Shown: positions 52,203 to 63,782 of the stretch, in pieces
How the letters are laid out: the number at the start of each line of letters is the position of its first letter
Position numbering within the stretch: the first letter of the stretch is position 1
Assembly (NCBI RefSeq): GCF_040954835.1
Contig: NC_090706.1
Span: forward strand, 24,747,148-24,811,147
Length of the DNA stretch: 64,000 nucleotides
Direction: 5' to 3'
Source: Lepisosteus oculatus
Lineage: Eukaryota > Chordata > Actinopteri > Semionotiformes > Lepisosteidae
Position numbers and translations under genes: made by a program
The notes under the pieces: model-generated
The model's input: only the letters and a program-made list of their open reading frames with translations
Databases searched by the model: none
What the model was told of the DNA's origin: nothing

Positions 52203-52743
52203 TGATTGATTGCAACTCATGACTGATTTATTTGATTGGGATACTTTTCTCACAGTAAATACCTAATTTATTTTCTTTATAACTACAAAGTTCTGCCATT
52301 GTCAGCTTCTGTTCAGAGCTTTTAAGCTGGGATTGTCACTGGAAGATAAACAAACCTGCCTACTGTATGTATAAACAAGTGGAATCTTTTTAGATGTGTG
52401 AATTATTTTACAATGTTAAGGAATGGTGGAATGGCATAGGCATAGGTGTAAACTCTGGGCTCTGTTAGCTGATGGGTTTTGGGTTCAGGTCTTGTGATGG
52501 ACCAGAATACTATTCAGGGAGAGAGTCAAGTGCCCTCATTCTTTGTAACACTGTGGTAACGAGTGAGAGCTCTGGCTAGGCTCTGGTCTGGACTTTCACT
52601 TTCCCTTTAGTAAAGGAGCTTTGCTTTTTAAGAGCAATTAATGAGCAGTGCCTGTGGAGGCTCATTTTGCTATAGGTTGTTGAGCTGTTTAAAAACTGAA
52701 AATGTAATTTACGTTGAAATGAGCAATCCTCTTTTTCTTCTAG

Positions 52744-52856
52744 GCTGAAAAGAGAAGAAAAGAAACAACATTTCAGCTGTGGAGCCTTCTTTAGGTGTCT
52801 TTCTCTCAAACAAGACTCCACAGCCAAAACGTTGTTTCTTTTCTTCTCTTTTCAGC
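52744..52856. repeat. Hairpin-forming inverted repeat
   Basis: Two 43-bp arms (52744-52786 and 52814-52856) are complementary except for four positions, with a 27-bp loop. The arm starts GCTGAAAAGAGAAGAAAAGA and ends near GCTGTGGAGCC. It is probably a short foldback repeat or the fused ends of a larger element. Confidence 0.85.
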
Positions 52857-53389
52857 ATGGAATAAACCTTTACTTATTCCTTTGCAGCCTATGCATGCTG
52901 ACAGCTACAGTACCTACTTGAACTCTTTTTCTTCTGTTTCATTTGCGGTTTCTTTATAAATAATGCTGCAAACCAGGACGTGAAGATTCATGTTTTAAGG
53001 AACAACATTTACGTCAGTATTTAGGATCACTTTCAGCAGGGTCTTTTCCCAGGATTGGTCAACATGTGGTACAGTATGAAGATTCTGATAACATCATACC
53101 TTTTGAGGCAGGGGTCGTTTAAATATACACCACAAGGGGAAGCATAGTGCCTTATCACTGTAAACTCGGACCCTTCTAAACTCAGTTAATAGAGTTTTGT
53201 CAGGAACACCTACCACAATTGCTTTTTTTATACAGTATCTGTTATTCAGGTTGCAAATCCTGTTGAGCTAGACGAAGATAAGTATTAAGAAACTTACACA
53301 AGTTGAATGGAGGTTAACCTTACAAAGAAGTAACCTTTGTGATAACTTTTTTTATCTGACAAGTCTTTATATAGTCTGCTTAATATATA

Positions 53390-54193
53390 CTGATGGAAAA
53401 AAGAAACGCAGCACCTCCTCCTACACACTCTCGCCCTCCCGTCTGCATTAAACAGGCTGAAGAGTGACTCATCTGTGAAGCGGACCTCGTGCCTCTGCTG
53501 ATGTCTGGCCCAAGTCAGTCGGGTGTGACGTCTAGGAGGTGTGAGCAGAGGGCCTCTGACAGGTCGCCTTGCTCTAAGGCCAGCAGCATGGAGTCTCACT
53601 GTCCTGTCACTAATGCAAGCATTTTGCCCACCGGTAGTTTCAGCAGCAGTACAGGTGGCAGATCTGAAATGATCTCTCAGATGGACCAGTCTGTGTCGGT
53701 CCTGCTCTGGTGTGGTCACTTGAGGGCGAACCGATCTTGGACAGTCATTTGTCCTGCTGGTCTGCTGCTCTGCTGAAACCTATGCAGTTGGGACACAATA
53801 GAGCGGCCTACGCCGTAGTGTCTGGAAACGCAGGCACATGACATGCCTGCCTGCAGCATGTCAATGGTCCTCTCCCTTGCTTCTGGTGACATTTGAAGCA
53901 TTATGGAATGCACAGAAAACTGATTAAGTGTGGACTTTTTCTTCCAGTGACCTAAGCTTTGAATTAAGGCCTTTTTAAAGGTGACCTGATCAGGCATTGT
54001 TCCACCTGGACCTCGTTGGGTAAAAATGCACCTAACAAGCTTTTGTGTGATTGGCAAGTTGCAATGCCTGGCTGCACAAGTTGTATTGCTGGTCAGAGGG
54101 CTTAAAACAAATTGACAACTTTTTGTGAAAGTACATAAGGTATAACAATAGTATTCTCATTCCAGAAAATGTTGCGTTTCTTTTTTCCATCAG
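53390..54193 (-). mobile_element. Internally deleted Tc1-like transposon, minus strand
   Basis: 804 bp with terminal inverted repeats CTGATGGAAAAAAGAAACGC (A), exact at both ends, and bordering TA pairs. The minus strand holds the N-terminal half of a transposase: MLQMSPEARERTIDMLQAGM and an HTH region (within 53716-54057), then QDRHRLVHLRDHFRSAT and FTDESLFSLF with the first catalytic Asp (within 53294-53719). One inserted T shifts the frame at the GRPR-like hinge, and the C-terminal half with the other two acidic residues is deleted up to the TIR. It could only move if another element supplied transposase. Confidence 0.85.
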
Positions 54194-54195
54194 TA

Positions 54196-56176
54196 TATTT
54201 TCAGAGGCAAACCTTTCATAAATTCTTCCAGAAAACCTAATAGTTTTATTTGTGTAATAATCCTAACCTGAAACATAGTTCTAACCCTAATGTGCAGTTT
54301 GCTAGCTGTTACAAACACTCATGTAATTGTTGCATCTAGGAGCAATATTCATAAATTATGAGTGTTAGAATACTTTCTTGTGTCGCTTCTAAGAAGGTAT
54401 CATACAGGGTACATAAACCTTAAGCCAGAGGAAGTGTTAACATTTTATTTTTCTCTTTAAGATATGTTTCAGAGAAACAGTGTTGTCCTCCCTAATGATG
54501 TGTTTTTACAAACTATAGATTTGATTTCTACTGACTACTGTCATCTGGATATTACTGTATATGTTCTGTAATACCTGTTAGTGAACTAAAATCAATTTTA
54601 ATATGGATGATTAAGCAAATACTGTAAACCTTTGTTAACATTTCGGTTTGGGTACTCCTATAAAAAAAAATCTGTGCATGGCATTCATGTGGTAAATATT
54701 GATTCAGTACCAATAAAGACAGTAAAAAAAAAGGTTGGAAAGGAAAGCAAATACTTTTCCATTTTTAAGAAAGCACAATTTTTTTTAATTCAAAATCATA
54801 ATAGAAAATAAGCTTCATAAATATTTGCTGCTACTTTTCTATTATGTGGTTTTGGAAATTGCAGCAAATGCAAAACATTACTGAAAAGGACCTGTCTAAT
54901 GACTAGATTCTAGCCTCAAATGACTGACCCTAAAGACAATATTGTATTCACAGACTCATTGTAAGAAAAATATACACATAAATCTGGATTTGGAAACTTG
55001 CCCAAACTTACCACTTTTGTCTAGGAGTGCTTAATAAACGAAACCTCAAAATTAAAGAATATACAGTAACACCTATGTTAAAATGAATGTTGTCTCCACA
55101 GTGATTGTAAATGTATGTGGTTTAAATGACCATTTACTCTTACCTAATCATTTACGTAGTGTACAATACTATGACTGGGTTCTCTAATTCTGGGTTGTGC
55201 ACAAATGAAACACCTTGCTCTTGATTTCCCAAGACACAATGTTGTGCAAAGAGTTGTGTTAGCCAGAGATGTCAATTATTTTGTGCTAGCATTTTTTTCT
55301 TTTACTGTTTTGATCACAGCATTTGGTCCTTTACAAACCCAACAGACGCAGACAATGATTTTTGGTGTCACCTGTGGTCTGAAATAAATTCCATTACACA
55401 TTGTTAATCAGAAGAGACAGAGAGAGAAAAACAGTTTTAAAAAGTATGTTAAAGCTACACTTTAAGTTCTGTGTGCATTCACTGATATTTATCCAAATTG
55501 CAAGAGATCAATATTGGTATTTATCTTTTCAATATTGAGGAAATTAGAAAGAATATTCTGATTGTGTGGTATAGATGAACCTTCAGTGTTTCAGCTCATG
55601 TGCCACCTTCCTGCACAAACAGATATTGAACAGCAAATTCTTTTGATGCTCTAACTGCAATTCATTTAAGCCTATTGACACAGCAGCCAATGGCGACAAA
55701 CTGCACTCTTTTCTGCTTTTTTTCTGTAGTGCTATGCTTGAAGATTTATCAGATCAATTAAATGGATTTAAAACCCCTTGTTGTTTCCTCTGTATCTTAG
55801 AATTCCAGTTATTCTAAGGTTTTATGCAAGGTCAGGTGTATATATATATATACTTAGTATCTTGCAAATTGACAGAAAATTCCGGGGAGGCTAAGAATTA
55901 CCATATCAAAGCCCTGTGAGTAATTGTTTTCAAAGTAATCTCAAACCTATGTATTACTGTACATCACCAAAATCCAGTCAACTAATGAAGACACTCCTTC
56001 ATGTTGTCTACTGGAGAGCTTAAACCTCATAACCTGTTGCTGCATATGCCTTGCTTTTAAAAGTGATTCTCCAGAAGGCTTAGGCTTACTATTGTACTGT
56101 GAAGGCTGCTTAATGTTTGTAACTGTTTCATGCCACTCATGTATAAAATGTTTCCATTCAAAACATTTGTACAGGC
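54196..56176. other. Intergenic between p4ha2 and its paralog, nothing recognised
   Basis: AT-rich with no coherent frame. A TA run occurs near 55840. Confidence 0.5.
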
Positions 56177-56460
56177 TAATTATGCATCCATTTTCTAACT
56201 GCTTCATCCAATGCAGGGTCACTGGCAAACAACAGGCACAAGGCAGGACACAATGTGGACAGGACACCAATAAATTGCGGGGCACACACACACAAACACA
56301 CACACCAGGACCAGTTAAATCCAGAAGCTGTTTCACCTACATCAGTATCAGTATTGCTTTTGGACTGTGGGAGAAAACCCACAGACAGACGAAGAGAACA
56401 TTCAAACCTCACCCAGGTAGCACTCCAAGAGTTAAACCAGGGTCCCAGCACTGTGAGGCA
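56177..56460 (-). repeat. V-SINE copy, minus strand
   Basis: The reverse complement of the family seen at 17050. It includes TTTGGACTGTGGGAGAAAAC, a GGCACACACACACA run, and a B-box-like segment (read on minus: CTGGTTTAACTC) at the right end. Several frames of up to 152 codons run through it and are artefacts. Confidence 0.7.
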
Positions 56461-57579
56461 TATATAACTGAAATTAATAGATTGAGTTTTTTTTTTGGTT
56501 TTAATCCCCGATGCTGCAGGATCACACACCTTCTCCTTGTTTGCAGGTAAAGGCCACAGAATTTTGGAATCCAGCTGGATGACGTAAACATGCAAACAAT
56601 TTTCACATCACCTCAGATGATAAACTGGATTGGAAATAAATCTATCAAATATTTTATAAGGTTTTTGAGGTTCACAATCCTGATTAACTTTAATGATTAC
56701 AATATTAAGTTATGTATCCAGTCACCTGCAGAGAAAGTAATGAGAAGTGATGGTAGTTTGTGCAGTACATGCAGCTGGATGAATCATATTCATTTTCTAA
56801 GAATCAAATGATCTGGTTTAAGATGAGTCATATCAGTTTCTATAGTTCATCTGTACTAGTACTTTGCATATTAAAGTTTGCTTGTCATTGCTATTGTTCA
56901 TACATCATCTTCGATTTCCAGTGAAATTTTTATTTTACTGGAGCTCTTGCTGTTCAACAAACGGCCTTGTCAATATCACTCAAAATTTGTCTCACTTTAA
57001 CTAATGAAACATGGTTCTAAACAGAGTAGAACCTGTATTTGACTAACACATTGTATTAAAATTAGAATTGCAACATTTAATTCTGTAGGTTGCTTAGTAT
57101 CAGTAGGTTTCAGTACCTTTTTCCAATTGTATGTTACATTATTTGAATTTACATTTATATCCTCCAGCCTCATATTCCTCCTACTCTAGTTCACTGTCAT
57201 AAGCAGCTAGATTCATCAGATTATTATGTGGTTTCACTACACCTAGTCTGAAATGCCAACTGTAAAACCAGTGATGTGTCGTGGTTTATGATTCAGGTCA
57301 TTGTACAAGTCTCTGCATGAGAATGAACATTCCTGTCTAATCAAATCCTTGAACGAGTAGTCAAGGTTGGATTAAAACATACTGTACTTGCCCAACAGTG
57401 CCAGCTTCATTCGAGCTGTTAACAGCAGGTATGTTTTAATTGAGAGAGATCTGTGCTTCGACAGGAGTTTTTTTCATCATTAACACAATGTTCAGAATGT
57501 TATCTGGAATCTATTTTGTATTTTTAAAATTGCATACAGGCACCTTTTTGACAGCCATTACTGCTGGATTTTTTCCCAG

Positions 57580-57684
57580 GATCAAGACATCGACTTTGAA
57601 AGATGAAGTTCCAGTGGTTGCTTTCTTCACTCTTTACTGGTGTAATCCTCTGCCATGTGCAGGATGAGTTTTATTCCTCCATAG
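57580..57684 (+). CDS. Paralog first coding exon and signal peptide
   Basis: The exon starts after TTTTTTCCCAG with 23 bp of leader and the ATG at 57603. It encodes a hydrophobic signal peptide and the family N-terminus DEFYSSIG, ending in phase 1 at GTAATA. A non-coding exon must lie upstream; GCTGTTAACAGCAG followed by GTATGT at about 57430 is a possible donor, unconfirmed. Confidence 0.85.
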
Positions 57685-60600
57685 GTAATATTCTGAGGTG
57701 ATTTCCACCATTTCTGTTACCATACTCATAGGTTTTACCTATTTTTTTTTGCACGTATTACCCAATTTTTATAACTGTTTCAATTAGTCAGCTGTTTTTT
57801 GTTTCACCCCGAAAAAAAAGATCATTTGATAAAGCTTTAAAACTATGAGCAAGAGATTAATGTTAAGAACAACAGAGGCCAAATCAGTATTGTATGACTA
57901 AACTAATTTCTACCTCATACTTTAGTAAACATACTCTTCTATTTCAAAATTAAGATAATAAGATACATAAAATGCAAATTTTAGATTTTAAATAATCCTT
58001 GTACTTTCTATATTGGCATGTACAATAAGAAAAAAGCACCTTAATAAACCTTAAAAAGGTGTCTGAGTTAAACATCTTGTAGATGCTCTTCACAATAAAC
58101 TCCAAGTACATTGCTACTTACACAAATCTATTATACTAGATATACTTGTTTATACAGAATTCTTCACAGATGTTGAAGCTTTAAACTGTTTGGTTATTGT
58201 GCTAATTCACTGACACCTGATGTTGAAAGATGGTGCTATGATTGATATTTATATTGTGTCTTGTGAATATAACTTTCTTAACTGTGAACCTGAAAATCTA
58301 AATAATATACAATAGTTCATTTTTTATTGTTTTGTTTTTGAATAAGTTGTATGTTGTGTTATTTTCTGTAATTTCTCTAGACCAAGTGGCAGAGCTGATT
58401 TCCATGGAAAGAGACTTCATTCAGTCTTTAAAGGAATATATAAAAGAAGAAGAGACCCACTTAGAACAACTGAAAAGGTAAAATTAGCTTTGATGATTAA
58501 AAGGAGTGTCTATCTGAAATTTGAGAGAAAAGAGTTCCTGTATGTTGGCAGTACAGAGGAGTGGTGGTTAGCTTTGCTTCTTCTGGGGTACTGGGTTTAA
58601 TTCTGGACCTGGTTTACTATCTTTGTGGAGTTTAAATGTTCTCCTCATGTTTGTGTGGGCTTCTTCCAGGTGCTCCTGTTTCCTCCCATAGTCCAAAATT
58701 TACTTGTAGGTTAATTGGGTTCTGGGAAAATTACCTTGGGGTGATTGTATGTGTGTCTGTGTTCATGTCTGTCTGGACTGGTCTTCCGTCCAGAATACAT
58801 CCTATCTTGTGCCTGTTGCTGGTCAGGATGGGCATGTATGTATTTAGAGTAAATAACAGAATATTTTAAATCATCAGCCTTTTCATTTAAATCCTTGTTG
58901 ATAATTAGGATCTATTTTTGTCCATGTTACTCGCTGCATCGTGCGGTTCACTGACGTTTTGCTCCTTAGATGGTTACATACAGTAGATGAATAATTACTG
59001 AAAATCGATGACATTGCAGTGGCTCAGACCATGTTTGATTGCAAACTAGTCTGCTAAAATACAGTTTGTGAAACACTGTAGCCATAAAGGAACTACAGTT
59101 AAATATGTGAAGGTATACTGGAACTACCCCTTGAAGCATTGTAATTAGAAATTTGTTTTTCTTCTTACCCCACTGTTGTTGAACCATATGCTTACAAGCT
59201 GTCATGTTCATATTTTCTTGTTTAAGTAGCCTTTAAAACAGTTGTGTGTTTTAATTTTAAAGGACAGTTGATGTAATGGATGAAATCTCAGGCACGTTTT
59301 CAGAAATGCCTGAAACACGTGTAAGCAATCCCTTAAATGCTTACAAGCTAATGAAGAGAATGTACACCGACTGGAGAGCTGTGGAAAAACTAATAAAGAT
59401 GGATCCATCACATGGTAGGATTTGAAAGAGGAGGTGTCAAAAATTATTTTGTTTTTCAACTGTCTTTTTAATTTCCAGTAAACACTGAAGCCGCAGCACT
59501 AACTATCCACATTTTTGTGTTATGAAACAACTCATGTGGTAATCATCAAGATAATTCATCATACTAAATAAACACATAGATACAATTTTATGTTTCCCAC
59601 AGGTATATGCATGCCACTTGAATCTGGCACTGAGATTTTAAGATAAAGAAATGCTACATACCACTTTTACTCTAGCTGCTAGAGAGACACTTCATCATGG
59701 TGAAAGTGCTTCCATTCATTATTCATTTTTTGTTTAGATTTTTTGGCTTCACTTTCTTTGAAGTGCCAGCATTTTCCCAGCAAAGATGATGTAGACGGTG
59801 CAGCACTGGGTCTAGTTAGACTACAAGAAACATACAGACTGGATCCACAGAGCATCATGGATGGAAAAATCTCAGGTAACAATTACAGACTATTAGAACC
59901 ATCTGAATATGGTTGGAAAAACTCTTTGGTTGGCAACTCCAGAGGCCATTGCTGCAGCAGCAATACATTGGTAAATTTGATGAGATTTTAGATTAGGGGC
60001 TGAAAATTCTATTTAGAAATTCTATGTAACCTGTAACATATTGTATAATCAAATTATTAACAGAGCATCAATATCAATCAGTAACATCAATAACATGATC
60101 AATATACTGTTTAAATCGGAGTGTTAATAGATTTTTTGTAATGCTTTACAAAGTGTTTTTCGCAACCCTTAAAAAAAAGTATTGGTTTACATTTTTGGGG
60201 GGCTAGGGTTTCCAACTCATGATTAGACTGATATTCTGATTTTTTTTATCCATTGTGGTGTAGGTTTAAAAACCCAACCGGAACAATTACATAACCAGTA
60301 TGAGAAATCCATCTGCAGACATTTAGTGTAGACTAAAATTAATTTTTAGTTTGAGGACTTGTAATTACAACATATTTTAATTAAAAATAAATTGATCAAA
60401 TTTAATTCGAATTTTTTTATATATTAGTATTTCCAGAAAAAATAATTTGATTTAAAGAGAGAACAGTCTTAGACAAACCTTTATTCATCCTAATCGTGGC
60501 AATTCCAATGATTAAACAGTAATAAAATGGAAATACAAACAAATCATATGTATATCCTGTATTACTATGTATAATTTACTTTGCATATGACATACTTTGC

Positions 60601-63600
60601 ATATGACATGGTTTGCAAATTTGTTTTGTTTTTTTTACAGGAATGGGACACACTGAATTACTGACACCAGATGAAAGCTATTATCTGGCTACTATTGCCC
60701 ATGAAAAACAAAAATATTTGTACTCTTTTCTATGGATGCAACATGCTTTGAAAGAACTTGATGAGGGCAAGCCAGCAGTAATTACAAAAAAAGAGATTCT
60801 CTACTTTCTCATTCCCTTTGTGTTTCAAGTAGGAGATTTGCCTTTGGCGGTTGAAATGACCAGACAATTGATTGCTCTGGGTAGGTATCAAATTAAGTCT
60901 TTTTAAAAAGAAATATGTGATTACCATGTCCTTCCTACACCCAGTGGGTTGTATGTTCTGATATTTGTCTTCTTCTTTCAGATCCCAGTGATCAAAATGC
61001 TTTAAATTATTTTAAATATTATGAAACTGTGAAGGAAAGTTTACGACGGTGGAATGAGACTCAAAGTGCCACTGCTAACTTAGACTTTTTTGAAGGGCCA
61101 AACTTCTTGCAAGGCAAAGAATACTATGAAGCACTCTGCCGGGGAGAAGGCATAAAAATGGCGAGTTGGTGTTCCTGTGTTTCCATGCTTATTCTATGAA
61201 TTCACTTTGTTTTGCTAGGGTTTTTCAAACTTTTCTCTATCTTCTTGTATAAATGTACATATACTGGCTTTATCATCATTATACTTTGGTTTACTCCTTT
61301 AAGTCCAATTTACCACAGTAGAACAGAGGAAACCCCTTCATATGAGGCACAACATTTCATATCCATTGTCTGTTTTAATGGTAGACTCCGAGGAGACAGA
61401 GCACACTGTTCTGCAGGTACAACAATGGGAAGAGAAACCCCAGGCTAATATATGCACCTATAAAGGAGGAGGATGAATGGGACCATCCACCAATCGTCAG
61501 ATATCATAACTTCTTGTCAGAAAAGGAAATGGAAACAATAAAGCGATTATCCCGGCCTAAGGTAACCCAGAAAAAGCAGTTGTCACGAAACGATGAACAA
61601 ATGCTAATTTTTTTTTTCATTTTCATTGCCAGTTGTTGAACACCTTTTAGGTGAACCTATTTAATAAATACATTTAAATATAATATTTAATGAAATGATT
61701 TAATGAAACATTGTAATAGTGACAAAACCAAGATAACATGAGGCACTAATAAGACTTACACTTCATGTTTAATTTTATTTTTATTAAAGTCATTTACCCT
61801 TCAGCTCTGCCTGTCTTTTACCTCAAACACAGCTTAAAAGAGCTGGAGTTGCAGACAGGAAAACTGGAGGCTGGTTCATAGCTGAATACAGAGTTTCTAA
61901 AAGGTGAGTAAATTTGAGAAATAGTTCTAAACAGTTTCCTTTTGATCTTTTTCAAGAAAGCTGTTAATAAATAATGCAAATGAAGATGTATCCAGTACAG
62001 CTCCAGCTATGTATGTTAAGACTATGATCTTTTGTTTTATGATGTAAAGATCTGCGATAGGCGCAACATATGATGATTTGTACAGTAGGTATACAAATTT
62101 CCATGCATCTCTCTCCTTAAAAGAACTGTTAAAAAGTTAAAATATTCATAATGTGACAGTATGGAGTCTAGGGTTATGCTTACATGTGCTGTATGCACCA
62201 TCCTGGAATATGTTTTGGCTTTGTGTATGTAATTGGCTATATTCAGAGACTTTTTACCACTCCAAATGTATCATTCATTTTCTGAAAAAGCAAAAAAAAA
62301 ACTCCCAATAACTCAAACATTACAAATTCAAATGGGAAATCCATGAGTGTCTGCAGCAGAACTACCAGACTTCCAGTCTTCTCTATTGTAGTGCTTTACT
62401 GTTACCAGCACCTCAATTGTTTTAATGATCATGCTGATCAAGTGGCTCAATTATTAATTAGAACACTAATGCAAGTTATAGCTTCAGTTTATTATTTATC
62501 AAGTGAAAACAAAATTAGATATAAATGTGTGGTTGTGGTTCAAGCTTAAAGAAAAAAAACAGCAGCCTCTTTTAATTCCTGTGTTGCATTTTCCTCTCTT
62601 CTTTAATGTCCTCCAGCGCATGGTTGATGGAAGAAGATGACCCCGTTGTCTCTCGAGTCAATCAAAGAATCGCTGATATTACAGGCTTAGACATGCAAAC
62701 AGCAGAACATCTCCAGGTACTGCCTGAGACAGCTCTCTTATTTTCTAATAAACTAGTGTTTCACTGGTATCTGTCGAATAGGCAGAAGTAGCCTAGATGC
62801 CCATCACATCTGGAAGTATTATTCAATTAGCAAGTGTGCACTCCTTGTGCTCTGCACTGTATTAGCAATTTGATCATATTCAAAACTACCTTGTTAGTGA
62901 CTTTTAAGGCTATAAGTAATCTGGCTCCATCACACATCTCTGAGCTCCTCCATGTTTACGTTCCCTTCCGTAGGCTCAGTTCAGTTGAGGCTGGTCATTT
63001 ACTTACTGTACCTAGGACTAAATCGCAGGCTTTTTCTTTTCTGTCACTGCCTTTCTTCAAGCACATCAAGAGACAGATTCTTTGACTCTTCTCAAATTTA
63101 AACTCAAAAGTCACCTGCCTTACAATTTATGTAACATTAATTTACAATTTTCTTGTTGTTTTTTTTTACTATTTATTGTATCTTTTCTCTCTTTTTCTTC
63201 TTTATCACTGTGTACAGCAACCTTGGATTTGGAAAGGCACTTTGTAAATAAAAAGTTTTTATTTGAAACAGGTAGCTTTACAAGTATTGAAAATGAATAG
63301 ATGAATTAGTGTATTTTTATCTTCCTGCTCATATATTTTTTTTTTAGCAAAATAGGGTAGCGATGCAAATAAAGAGAATGAAGGCTGTCAATAAATGTCA
63401 GTGTTGACCAGAGAATTAAATCCATTTATTTCAAGATCCATTCCAACTTTTCTCAATACAGGTTGCCAACTACGGTATTGGTGGTCACTATGAGCCACAC
63501 TATGACTTTCCCAGGGTAAGAGAAAAATAAGTATAATTTAAAAACAAAAACTTTTTTTGTGTAACGATGTGAGTAGTCAATGCAAAAGTATAATATTTGC

Positions 63601-63782
63601 ATAATTCATCACATTTTCATATCATTTCTGTTTCTTCTAAACTAATTTTGTTTTGAATAAATTTAATCTTGTGTCAAGGTAAATGTTAGATGTTATTCTG
63701 AAAATGCTACATTTTTCAGATGCACGTCAATGACTCCAACTACAAGACAAATGGGAACAGGATTGCTACTTTCTTAAATTAT
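57603..63782 (+). CDS. Tandem P4HA paralog, p4ha2-like (3' end beyond window)
   Basis: A second prolyl 4-hydroxylase alpha-type subunit 5.7 kb downstream of p4ha2. Coding exons: 57603-57684, 58381-58477, 59263-59414, 59738-59875, 60641-60880, 60982-61160, 61385-61561, 61833-61903, 62617-62716, 63462-63515, 63720-63782 (451 codons, no stop). Exon lengths match p4ha2 exactly (97, 152, 138, 240, 177, 71, 100, 54) except the first, the sixth (179 against 200) and the alternative position (63). It has a signal peptide (MKFQWLLSSLFTGVILCHVQ), conserved NPLNAYKLMKRM, LCRGEG/LFCRY cysteines and the iron motif His425-X-Asp427 (YEPHYD). It is not P4HA3, whose sequence and exon 12 region differ. The three last exons, with the third His and the Lys, lie past 64000. 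It appears functional, but the substrate-binding exon is remodelled. Confidence 0.9.
58556..58850 (+). repeat. V-SINE copy in a paralog intron
   Basis: Plus-strand V-SINE: GTACTGGGTTTAATTCTGGA (B-box-like), GTGGAGTTTAAATGTTCTCC, then GCTCCTGTTTCCTCCCATAG and a GGACTGGTCTTCCGTCCAGA segment. It lies in intron 2 of the paralog. Confidence 0.7.
60641..60880 (+). CDS. Paralog peptide-substrate-binding exon, strongly altered
   Basis: Same length and phase as the p4ha2 exon at 40379-40618, and the scaffold is kept (LWMQHALKELDEGK, QVGDLP, AVEMTRQLIAL). The groove residues differ: [10 protein letters not shown] is QKYLYSFLWM here, and [12 protein letters not shown] is YFLIPFVFQVGD. The cysteine of DDCYDMG is lost (DESYYLA). 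The frame is open and splice sites are good, so this is divergence rather than decay. Confidence 0.9.
60982..61160 (+). CDS. Paralog linker exon ending at a GC 5' splice site
   Basis: Links the binding and catalytic domains and ends EALCRGEGIKM, like p4ha2 (EALCRGEGVKM at 41930). It is seven codons shorter than in p4ha2, in frame, with an NET glycosylation sequon. The intron begins GCGAGT (61161) instead of GT; no in-frame GT donor is nearby, and the next exon resumes exactly at TPRRQ. Confidence 0.85.
61161..61162 (+). promoter_or_regulatory. Non-canonical GC 5' splice site
   Basis: The exon-intron junction is AAAATG/GCGAGT, aligned exactly with AAAATG/GTAAGA of p4ha2. GC-AG introns are a minor but functional class in vertebrates. 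The exon side here is not the strong AG usually seen with them. Confidence 0.7.
62855..63260 (+). mobile_element. LINE 3' fragment (L2/Rex-like) in a paralog intron
   Basis: Frames 62834-63085 and 63082-63300 give the end of a LINE ORF2: VTFKAISNLAPSHISELLHV, LSSVEAGHLLTVPRTKSQAF, then FKLKSHLPYNL. The 3' UTR with GGAAAGGCACTTTGTAAATA and AAAAAGTTTTTATTTG follows. Frames are broken and most of the element is missing. It lies between the exons ending 62716 and starting 63462. Confidence 0.75.
63462..63782 (+). CDS. Paralog HxD exon and single 21-codon exon
   Basis: 63462-63515 encodes VANYGIGGHYEPHYDFPR with both iron ligands. 63720-63782 encodes MHVNDSNYKTNGNRIATFLN plus Y, homologous to the p4ha2 exon pair but 21 codons long and equally distant from both. 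No second alternative exon is seen in the 218 bp that remain, whereas in p4ha2 the second lies 73 bp after the first. Confidence 0.88.

Noticed and set aside
56092..56595. Three long overlapping frames (129-152 codons) on both strands
   Set aside because: They read through a V-SINE and its flanks in several frames at once; this is low-stop repeat sequence, not a gene.
57603..63782. Assignment of the second gene to P4HA3
   Set aside because: Exon lengths, the NPLNAYKLMKR, LCRGEG and TPRRQ segments and the catalytic exon match the P4HA1/P4HA2 branch rather than P4HA3.
57603..63782. Second P4HA gene as a pseudogene
   Set aside because: Eleven exons keep frame with no stop, and all splice sites except one GC donor are canonical. 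The changes cluster in one domain instead of being spread.
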